A stretch of 7,741 bases of DNA from an uncultured Cardiobacterium sp. (GTDB taxonomy: Bacteria > Pseudomonadota > Gammaproteobacteria > Cardiobacteriales > Cardiobacteriaceae): positions 1 to 7,741 of the forward strand of contig NZ_CALJAH010000261.1 of the NCBI RefSeq assembly GCF_938028185.1. The letters are read 5' to 3'. Shown in pieces: positions 1 to 4,863 of the stretch. Position 1 is the stretch's first letter, and each line of letters opens with the position of its first letter. The notes beneath the pieces are model-generated. The model searched no databases. It was not told where the DNA came from and saw only the letters and a list, made by a program, of their open reading frames with translations. Position numbers and translations under genes: made by a program.

Positions 1-219
1 CGAAAAACAAAAATACTGCCGCTTGCCATCATTTATGCCGTAGCCTGTCTGTTTATCATGCTTATGTGTACCATAACCGGCGCAAAGGGTAATTGCTTGT
101 TACTGGCACTCATGGTTGCAGTCTTTTCCATGATTCCAACAGGTTGCATCCTCCTTTCTGCCGTGCATGGCAACAAAAAAATCCGCCTGAAATTCTGGCA
201 AAAAGCGGATAAAGCATAA
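1..219 (+). CDS. C-terminal end of an unrecognised hydrophobic (membrane) protein, cut by the window edge
   Basis: The frame is open from base 1 to a TAA at 217-219 and gives the last 72 residues of a protein whose start lies outside the window. Two strongly hydrophobic stretches are visible, at about residues 5-28 and 32-56 of the fragment. A short basic tail rich in Lys and Arg follows, which would favour a cytoplasmic C-terminus after two membrane spans. Several cysteines lie in or beside the spans. I do not recognise the family. The next gene starts 31 bases after the stop with its own ribosome binding site, so the two may be co-transcribed. An integral membrane role is inferred from hydrophobicity only. 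Confidence 0.55.
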   Translation, partial: RKTKILPLAIIYAVACLFIMLMCTITGAKGNCLLLALMVAVFSMIPTGCILLSAVHGNKKIRLKFWQKADKA

Positions 220-250
220 CGGTAAAAAATAGCAGATACAGGAAATCACC

Positions 251-409
251 ATGTCCATTCTCAAAGCCATCCTTGACGCCATCATTGCCGTATTGCGCTT
301 TATCGTGGAAGCAATCCTGGCAATTCTCCGCGCTATCCTTTGGCTGTTAAGAAAGGTATTCATCGACATCATTTGGGACAGCATCATTGATTTCTTTTTT
401 GGTAACTGA
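251..409 (+). CDS. 52-residue hydrophobic/amphipathic microprotein with 11-residue repeats
   Basis: An ATG at 251 follows a clear Shine-Dalgarno AGGA (240-243) at 7-base spacing, and the frame closes with TGA at 407-409. The product is almost entirely Ile, Leu, Val, Ala, Phe and Trp, punctuated by regularly spaced charges: K5, D9, R16, E20, R27, R34, K35, D39, D43 and D47. Residues 4-36 form three 11-residue repeats with equivalent positions L4/L15/L26, K5/R16/R27, I7/I18/I29, D9/E20 and A10/A21. F37-D47 is a weaker fourth copy. One long amphipathic or membrane-inserted helix with a charged stripe is the simplest reading. It may sit in an operon with the upstream membrane protein and is followed at once by a terminator. 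I do not recognise the family. Small membrane-active peptides such as type I toxins are similar in size and texture, but toxin function is not shown. Confidence 0.7.
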   Translation: MSILKAILDAIIAVLRFIVEAILAILRAILWLLRKVFIDIIWDSIIDFFFGN

Positions 410-419
410 ATCCCGCACA

Positions 420-450
420 AAAAAATCCCCGGCATCACCGGGGATTTTTT
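420..450. terminator. Bidirectional rho-independent terminator
   Basis: A perfect 13-bp inverted repeat (420-432 with 438-450) encloses the 5-base loop CATCA. The G/C core CCCCGG/CCGGGG is flanked by A-runs on the left and T-runs on the right, so either strand makes a stable hairpin followed by a U-run. It lies 11 bases after the microprotein stop and about 120 bases past the aapP stop. It can therefore end both the rightward small-gene transcript and the leftward aap transcript. Confidence 0.9.
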
Positions 451-484
451 ATGAAAGCGAAAGCACGTTGCCGCGACGGATTTC

Positions 485-528
485 GGCATCTTGCGATGCC
501 CTGCCGTCCAACGCCCGAAGCGACGGCA
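485..528 (-). other. Two tandem small stem-loops in the aap 3' untranslated region
   Basis: Between the aapP stop and the shared terminator (451-572) I see no credible gene. The stretch holds a perfect 6-bp stem-loop (485-490 with 495-500, loop TTGC) and a 7-bp stem (502-508 with 522-528). A competing pairing is possible between 467-473 and 524-530. These would be part of the aap mRNA 3' end. Whether they have any function beyond chance folding of G/C-rich DNA is unknown. Confidence 0.3.
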
Positions 529-572
529 ACCATGCTGCTGCATCAAGCAACCCGCGCATCGTAGCCCCCGCC

Positions 573-1319
573 TCAAGCCGTCTGCAACAGTATCTGGCTC
601 AGGAACTCCTGCGCGCGCGGGTGTTGCGGCTTGGTGAAGAAGTCTTCCGGGGTGGCGCGCTCCAGAATCTCGCCTTTGTCCATGAAGACGATGCGGTCGG
701 CGACGGTGCGCGCAAAGCCCATTTCGTGCGTGACCACCAGCATGGTGATTTTGCTGTCTTCGGCCAGCTCCACCATCACGTCCAGCACTTCTTTAATCAT
801 CTCAGGATCAAGCGCCGAGGTGGGCTCATCGAACAGCAGCACGTCGCAGTCCATGCACAGCGCGCGGGCGATGGCGACGCGCTGTTGTTGGCCGCCGGAA
901 AGCTGGCCGGGGTATTTGTCCGCCTGGTCGCGGATGCCGACGCGCTCCAGGTATTGCCGCGCCACTGCTTCCGCCTGCGCGCGCGGCTGTTTGTTCACCC
1001 ACACCGGGCCGAGGGTGAGGTTTTCGAGGATGGTCAGGTGCGGGAACAGGTTGAATTGCTGGAAGACCATGCCGACTTTGCGCCGCAGGTCGCGCGTCTG
1101 CCGCACGCTGCCGTTCAGCAGCTCGCCATCGAGGCGGATTTCGCCTTCCTGATAGCTTTCGAGGCGGTTGATGCAGCGGATGAGCGTCGATTTGCCGGAG
1201 CCGGACGGGCCGCAGATGACGAGGCGCTCGCCTTTGCGGATGTTGAGGTTGATGTCTTTCAGCGCGTGGTATTTGCCGTACCACTTGTTGAGGCGGTGGA
1301 TGGTGATGGCGTCTGTCAT
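573..1319 (-). CDS. aapP: Amino-acid ABC transporter ATPase (AapP/YhdZ/GlnQ type)
   Basis: This 248-residue protein is the ATP-hydrolysing subunit that drives polar L-amino-acid import from the cytoplasmic side of the inner membrane. All ATPase motifs are intact: Walker A G37-T45 (GPSGSGKST), Q-loop Q87/Q88, signature LSGGQQQR at 140-147, Walker B ending in D164-E165, D-loop SALD at 168-171, and switch His H198. Length matches the family, where about 245-255 residues is usual. The ATG overlaps the aapM stop in an ATGA, with GGAG (complement of 1325-1328) just upstream, so translation is likely coupled. It is the last gene of the leftward operon. The long frame on the opposite strand is a shadow. 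Substrate range cannot be read from the ATPase; the pairing with two long permeases points to the general amino-acid Aap/YhdWXYZ system. Confidence 0.93.
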   Translation of the reverse strand: MTDAITIHRLNKWYGKYHALKDINLNIRKGERLVICGPSGSGKSTLIRCINRLESYQEGEIRLDGELLNGSVRQTRDLRRKVGMVFQQFNLFPHLTILENLTLGPVWVNKQPRAQAEAVARQYLERVGIRDQADKYPGQLSGGQQQRVAIARALCMDCDVLLFDEPTSALDPEMIKEVLDVMVELAEDSKITMLVVTHEMGFARTVADRIVFMDKGEILERATPEDFFTKPQHPRAQEFLSQILLQTA

Positions 1320-2413
1320 GGGCGCTCCGGGGTGAAATGGCGTTCGATGCGGTAACTGGTGTGGCTCATGCCGTAGCAGAGCAGGAAGTAAACGAGGGCG
1401 CAGAAGGCGTAGCCTTCCATGCCATGCCCCAGCCAGGCGGGGTCTTGTCCGGCGGAGTGGACGATGCCGAGGAAATCGTAGAGGCCGATGATGGAAACCA
1501 GCGTCGTATCCTTGAACAGGCCGACGAAGGTGTTGGTAATGCCGGGGATAACGGTGGTCAGCGCCTGCGGCAGGATGACGAGGCGCATTTTCGCCCAGTA
1601 ACCGAGGCCGAGGCTGTCCGCCGCTTCAAACTGGCCGCGCGGAATCGCTTGCAGGCCGCCGCGCACCACTTCCGCCATGTAGGCCGAGGCGAAGAGGGCA
1701 ACGCCAATCAGCGCGCGCATCAGGTTGTCGATATGCCAGGACGGCGGCAGGAAGAGCGGCAGCATGACGTTCGCCATAAACAGCACCGTGACCAGCGGCA
1801 CGCCGCGCCACAGTTCGATAAAGGCGACGCAAACGCCGCGCAAAAACGGCATATCCGAAGTGCGGCCGAGCGCCAGCAACACGCCGAACGGCAGCGAAAA
1901 GAGCAGCCCGGCGGAGGCAACCACCAGCGTCAGCATCATCCCGCCCCAGAGGTTCGGCCGTACCTCTGGCAGACCGAAAACGCCGCCGCGCAGCAAATAC
2001 CACGACAACACCGGTAGGACGAGCAGCGCGAACAGCAGCGCCAGCAGGCGTTTGCACCCGTCGCAGCACCACAGCGCGAGGAAGTTCGCCGGGACGATGC
2101 CGAGGAAGAGCAGCCAGACGCGCCAGCGCTCGCTTTCCGGGTAAAAGCCGTAGAGAAACTGGTTCAGCCGCACCTTGATAAAGACCCAGCAGGCGCCGCC
2201 GGAAGTACAATCGGCGGCAGTCGAACCGCGAAAATCCGCCTGCCACAGCGCCCAGTTGAAGAGCGGCGGCACGATGCGGTAAAGCACATACAGCGCCAAC
2301 ACGGTCAAAACGGCGTGCAAGGGCGAGGCAAACAAATTGCGGCGCAGCCAGCACCACAGGCCAAATTCCGAGGCGGGCGGCGGTCGGTCGGGCAAATACG
2401 AAAAATCACTCAT
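1316..2413 (-). CDS. aapM: General L-amino-acid ABC transporter permease, second subunit (AapM/YhdY type)
   Basis: This 365-residue inner-membrane permease has a cytoplasmic N-terminus of about 30 residues and a first span near residues 34-50. A long loop with C69 and C75 (motif GACW) follows, then further spans near 101-115 and 123-140. The conserved permease core runs from about 155 onward. The EAA coupling loop, which docks on the ATPase, is clear at about 259-284 (PRGQFEAADSLGLG, then LPQA). The length and extra N-terminal part distinguish it from ordinary ~220-residue HisM/GlnP permeases and match AapM/YhdY. Its ATG overlaps the aapQ stop (ATGA at 2413-2410). A Shine-Dalgarno AGGA sits at the complement of 2424-2427. 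It should form a heterodimer with AapQ. The amino-acid specificity is inferred from the family. Confidence 0.88.
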   Translation of the reverse strand: MSDFSYLPDRPPPASEFGLWCWLRRNLFASPLHAVLTVLALYVLYRIVPPLFNWALWQADFRGSTAADCTSGGACWVFIKVRLNQFLYGFYPESERWRVWLLFLGIVPANFLALWCCDGCKRLLALLFALLVLPVLSWYLLRGGVFGLPEVRPNLWGGMMLTLVVASAGLLFSLPFGVLLALGRTSDMPFLRGVCVAFIELWRGVPLVTVLFMANVMLPLFLPPSWHIDNLMRALIGVALFASAYMAEVVRGGLQAIPRGQFEAADSLGLGYWAKMRLVILPQALTTVIPGITNTFVGLFKDTTLVSIIGLYDFLGIVHSAGQDPAWLGHGMEGYAFCALVYFLLCYGMSHTSYRIERHFTPERP

Positions 2414-3573
2414 CGTTCAACAATCCTGATGCGGCGGTTATAAACACCCATCGCCAGCGAAATCAACAAACTGATGGCAAGATAAACCGCCATCGTCAGG
2501 CCGATAATCTCCACCGCGCGCCCGGTCTGATTGAGCGCCGTGCCGGTAAAGACCGAGACCAAATCGGGGTAGGCAATGGCGGTGGCGAGCGACGAATTCT
2601 TGACAATATTCAAAAACTGGCTGGTCATCGGCGGCACCATCACCCGCAGCGCCTGCGGCAAAATGACAAGACGCATCACCCGCGCCGGCGGCAGGCCGAG
2701 CGCTTCCGCCGCCTCGTACTGGCCGCGCGGCACCGAGGCAATGCCGCTCCTCACATACTCGGCGATGTAAGAGGCACTATAAAGCGACAGTGCCAGCCAC
2801 AGCGCCATCAACTCCGGCAACAGCGTTACCCCGCCGCGGAAATTAAAACCCTGCAACAGCGGGCGCGACAACTGCGACGGCTCCACCAGCAGCGCAAACG
2901 CGGCAAGCGGCAGGGCGACGATGAGCAGCGCATACGCCCACCACAGGCGCAGCACCTGCCCGCTTTGCGCCTGACGGCGGCGGTTCCAGCGCGCAAGCAG
3001 CGCCGCACAGACAATACCGATGACAAGCAGCGCCAGCGCCGTTTTCGCCGCCGACTGCCACAGCGGCGCAATCAGCGTCAGGCCGCGATTGCTCAACACC
3101 GCCAAACACCCCGCCTCATCGCAGCCGAGGCGCAGCGTACTGGCACGCGGCGCGGGCAACACCGTCAGCACCGCAAAATACCAGAAAAAAAGCTGCAACA
3201 ACAACGGAATATTGCGGAAGACCTCCACATACACCGCCGCCAGTTGGCGCAACAGCCAGTTGCGCGACACCCGCAGCACGCCGACCACGACCCCGACCAG
3301 CGTCGCCGCGACAATGGCGAGTAGCGACACCAAGAGCGTGTTCAACAGGCCGATGACAAACAGCCAGCCGTAACTGTCGCTTTCCTGATAAGGCAACAAA
3401 TGCTGACTGACCGCGAACCCGGCGGGGTTATCCAAAAAAGCGAAACTGAACACCAGCCCGCGCGCCGCCATATTCGCCGCCGTATTGCGCCAAAGCATGA
3501 CCGCGACGACGACAATCAACGCGAGCAGCAGGAACTGAAAAAGTGCCCGCCGGAAAGAAGCTGCATACCACAT
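2410..3573 (-). CDS. aapQ: General L-amino-acid ABC transporter permease, first subunit (AapQ/YhdX type)
   Basis: This is a 387-residue permease when started at the ATG complementary to 3571-3573. GAGG precedes that ATG at 9-base spacing. An in-frame TTG at 3588 would add five residues but lacks an equally placed site, so ATG is preferred. A first hydrophobic span lies at about residues 12-28. A periplasmic segment follows, then the permease core from about 65, including the motif VEVFRNIPLL near 116-125. A long insertion holds two further hydrophobic spans. The EAA loop is at about 282-308 (PRGQYEAAEALGLP, then LPQA). The inserted region and total length match AapQ/YhdX rather than short permeases. 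It opens the leftward aapQ-aapM-aapP operon. A periplasmic binding protein gene (aapJ/yhdW) would be expected just upstream but is absent; repeats and then ubiK lie there instead. Confidence 0.87.
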   Translation of the reverse strand: MWYAASFRRALFQFLLLALIVVVAVMLWRNTAANMAARGLVFSFAFLDNPAGFAVSQHLLPYQESDSYGWLFVIGLLNTLLVSLLAIVAATLVGVVVGVLRVSRNWLLRQLAAVYVEVFRNIPLLLQLFFWYFAVLTVLPAPRASTLRLGCDEAGCLAVLSNRGLTLIAPLWQSAAKTALALLVIGIVCAALLARWNRRRQAQSGQVLRLWWAYALLIVALPLAAFALLVEPSQLSRPLLQGFNFRGGVTLLPELMALWLALSLYSASYIAEYVRSGIASVPRGQYEAAEALGLPPARVMRLVILPQALRVMVPPMTSQFLNIVKNSSLATAIAYPDLVSVFTGTALNQTGRAVEIIGLTMAVYLAISLLISLAMGVYNRRIRIVER

Positions 3574-3598
3574 CAAAAAATACCTCAATAAAACGGCT

Positions 3599-3692
3599 CC
3601 CTCCCCCTGTGGGGGAGGGCTGGGGTGGGGTTCCTTGTTACTATCGCCGATGTTTCTTGAAACACCTTAAATAGGGTGCGCCCCGGCGCACC
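3599..3692. repeat. Composite intergenic repeat, copy A
   Basis: This unit has a perfect 9-bp G/C hairpin (3599-3607 with 3611-3619, loop TGT), a G-rich tract, TACT (3639-3642), GCCGATG (3646-3652), a 19-base spacer, and TAGGGTG (3672-3678). The last motif opens a second hairpin (3675-3681 with 3686-3692). The same order of parts recurs immediately downstream as copy B. It lies just upstream of the aapQ ribosome binding site and would be in its leader if transcription starts further right. No protein-coding reading is convincing. Confidence 0.6.
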
Positions 3693-3700
3693 GCTTCCCA

Positions 3701-3734
3701 AAACAAACAAAACCCCGCCCACGAGGGGCAGGGG
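3701..3734 (-). terminator. Possible terminator of the leftward ubiK transcript
   Basis: Read leftward, a G/C stem (3731-3734 plus 3726-3729 pairing with 3713-3720, one bulged base at 3730, 5-base loop) is followed directly by TTTTGTTTGTTT (complement of 3712-3701). This is a reasonable rho-independent terminator about 130 bases past the ubiK stop. The stem is also the first part of repeat copy B, so the terminator may be a property the repeat brings along. Confidence 0.45.
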
Positions 3735-3795
3735 AGATTCATGGCTACTGCCGATGCTGCCTGCATCAATGAGTAGGGTGGGTCTTGACCCACCC
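3713..3795. repeat. Composite intergenic repeat, copy B
   Basis: This repeats the layout of copy A. It has a C-rich/G-rich imperfect hairpin (3713-3734), TACT (3746-3749), GCCGATG (3750-3756), a 17-base spacer, and TAGGGTG (3774-3780). That last motif leads into a perfect 9-bp hairpin (3776-3784 with 3787-3795, 2-base loop). The two copies share the order, the exact GCCGATG and TAGGGTG words, and nearly the same spacing, while the hairpin arms differ. That pattern suggests an old tandem duplication or two insertions of one dispersed family. Confidence 0.6.
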
Positions 3796-3817
3796 ATGCA
3801 GAACATTTGACCCAAGC

Positions 3818-3839
3818 GGTGGGGCAAGCCCCACCCTAC
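3818..3839. repeat. G/C hairpin repeat, mirror partner of the preceding hairpin
   Basis: A perfect 8-bp inverted repeat (3818-3825 with 3828-3835, AA loop) is followed by CCTAC. The ten bases 3830-3839 are the exact reverse complement of 3773-3782. The hairpin ending copy B and this one therefore form a head-to-head pair about 20 bases apart. This resembles REP/BIME-style paired palindromes. It lies about 24 bases past the ubiK stop. Confidence 0.6.
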
Positions 3840-3862
3840 AGAAAAAACACCGCGGCGAACCC

Positions 3863-4096
3863 TCATCCACCCCTGCCCTCCAGCTTCGCTTCCAGCGCGG
3901 CGATGCGCGCCTCGGCCTGCGCGAGCAACTGCGCCTGCGCCTCGAACTCGCTGCGCGGCACCCAGTCAAACTGCGCCAGCTTGTCATCGAGCAGCGAACG
4001 CGCCGCCGCCTTCACCTCCGCCTGCACCGGGCGCAGCGAATCCGGCATTTTCTGCTCCAACTGATCCAGCAAAAAAGAAAAAGGGTTACTTTTCAT
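3863..4096 (-). CDS. ubiK: Ubiquinone biosynthesis accessory factor UbiK (BMFP/YqiC family)
   Basis: This 77-residue protein has the expected two-part UbiK plan. An N-terminal amphipathic region is followed by a helix-turn around residues 42-52, with the family-like block WVPRSEFEAQAQLL (45-58). A C-terminal coiled coil of Ala, Leu and Glu heptads runs from about 53 to 73. UbiK is known in E. coli to bind the UbiJ lipid-binding factor and support aerobic ubiquinone synthesis. This copy lacks the longer polar tail of the 96-residue E. coli protein, which looks like ordinary family variation. The ATG is preceded by a strong GGAGGA (complement of 4101-4106). It is transcribed divergently from the cytochrome c4 gene. 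Recognition rests on block similarity and coiled-coil layout, not on a database search. Confidence 0.82.
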   Translation of the reverse strand: MKSNPFSFLLDQLEQKMPDSLRPVQAEVKAAARSLLDDKLAQFDWVPRSEFEAQAQLLAQAEARIAALEAKLEGRGG

Positions 4097-4119
4097 CGCG
4101 TCCTCCGCTCATAGATAAT
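4091..4119 (+). promoter_or_regulatory. Weak candidate promoter for the cytochrome c4 gene
   Basis: GATAAT (4114-4119) resembles a -10 box. TTTCAT (4091-4096) stands 17 bases upstream but is a poor -35. The whole divergent gap between ubiK and the cytochrome gene is only 53 bases (4097-4149), so any two promoters must overlap each other or the ubiK start. This is a suggestion only. Confidence 0.25.
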
Positions 4120-4149
4120 GACAAATGCAGTTTAACACGAGAGGCAAAC

Positions 4150-4782
4150 ATGAAAAATTCACTCATCATCAGCGCTGCACTCCTCATATTCCCCACCGTT
4201 GCCCTTGCTGACGGCGACCCCGCGCGCGGCAAGGCACTCACCGGTGCCTGCACCGCCTGCCACCAAGAAGACGGCAATGGGCGCGACAACGGCGCGGGTG
4301 CCGATTCCTGGCCGCGCCTTGCGGGTATCAACGCCGACTACCTCGCCACCCAACTTGCCGCCTACAAAAAAGGCGAGCGCCGCGCCGCCTCGATGAAAAC
4401 CTTTGCGATGATGCTGGACGAAGGCAAGGCGGCCGACATCGCCGCCTACTACGCCGCATTACCGCCGCCTGCCGCGGCTAACAGCACCACGGCGGACGCC
4501 GCCCAACTGGCGCGCGGCAAACAGCTCGCCGAGGTGGGCGACCCGGCGAAAAACCTCAAACCCTGCCGCGAATGCCACGGCGCGGACAACCGCGGCGACG
4601 GCAAAATCCCGGCCATCACCGCCCAGCCCGCGCCCTACCTGCGCGCACAAATCACCGCGTGGAAACAGGGCGACCGCGCGAACGACAGCACCGACCCGAA
4701 AGGAATGTTCCAGACCGCGCGCCAACTGGACGACGCCGACAGCGCCGCCGTCGCCGCCTGGCTCTCGACACAGGCGCCGTAA
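4150..4782 (+). CDS. Di-haem cytochrome c4
   Basis: This 210-residue periplasmic electron carrier has a signal peptide at residues 1-20, with cleavage predicted after TVALA. Two homologous c-type domains follow. Haem attachment sites are CTACH (34-38) and CRECH (139-143). Likely axial Met ligands are near M82-M88 and at M186. The residues around each site (GxACTACHQEDGNG; CRECHGADNRGDG) and the 'PRLAG...YL..QL.AYK.G.R' block after the first haem are typical of cytochrome c4. This protein normally passes electrons from the bc1 complex to terminal oxidases such as cbb3. GAGAGG (4139-4144) precedes the ATG. The pairing with divergent ubiK fits a respiratory theme, but no oxidase genes are in view. 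It ends 29 bases before the large palindrome. Confidence 0.9.
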   Translation: MKNSLIISAALLIFPTVALADGDPARGKALTGACTACHQEDGNGRDNGAGADSWPRLAGINADYLATQLAAYKKGERRAASMKTFAMMLDEGKAADIAAYYAALPPPAAANSTTADAAQLARGKQLAEVGDPAKNLKPCRECHGADNRGDGKIPAITAQPAPYLRAQITAWKQGDRANDSTDPKGMFQTARQLDDADSAAVAAWLSTQAP

Positions 4783-4811
4783 ACCGCCCCGCGCGCGTCG
4801 TGTTCTTTAGA

Positions 4812-4861
4812 GCCTGTTCAAAGTCCCCCTCCCCTGCAGGGGAGGGGGCTTTTGAACAGGC
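4812..4861. repeat. 50-bp near-perfect palindrome between convergent genes
   Basis: Position 4812 pairs with 4861 and so on to the centre at 4836/4837, giving 25 pairs with one mismatch (4824/4849) and one G-T wobble (4823/4850). The outer arms read GCCTGTTCAAA / TTTGAACAGGC. The core is CCCTCCCC-TGCA-GGGGAGGG, close to the hairpin at 3599-3619. It sits between the ends of the cytochrome c4 and J-domain genes, 2 bases from the latter's stop. No U-run follows on either strand, so it looks more like a dispersed repeat that may block transcription or protect RNA ends than a standard terminator. Confidence 0.8.
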
Positions 4862-4863
4862 CT

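Noticed and set aside
451..564. 37-codon + strand frame starting ATG right after the terminator
   Set aside because: No ribosome binding site, starts inside the terminator's flank, and the translation is Arg/Pro/Ala-rich with no recognisable feature.
100..576. 158-codon frame on the - strand
   Set aside because: It crosses the bidirectional terminator and lies opposite the microprotein, and shows no family features.
573..590. GCCGTCTGCA resembling the Neisseria DNA uptake word GCCGTCTGAA
   Set aside because: One mismatch, single copy, and it lies within the aapP coding end; no further copies seen.
387..1355. 322-codon frame on the + strand
   Set aside because: It is antisense to aapP, whose motifs are all intact on the other strand; the translation is low-complexity and begins across the terminator.
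1854..1862. AAGTGCGGC resembling the Pasteurellaceae uptake word AAGTGCGGT
   Set aside because: Single imperfect copy inside a coding gene; not evidence for that group.
3599..3839. CRISPR-like array of repeats
   Set aside because: The repeats are unequal, differ in sequence, and have no regular spacers; they are palindromic intergenic elements.
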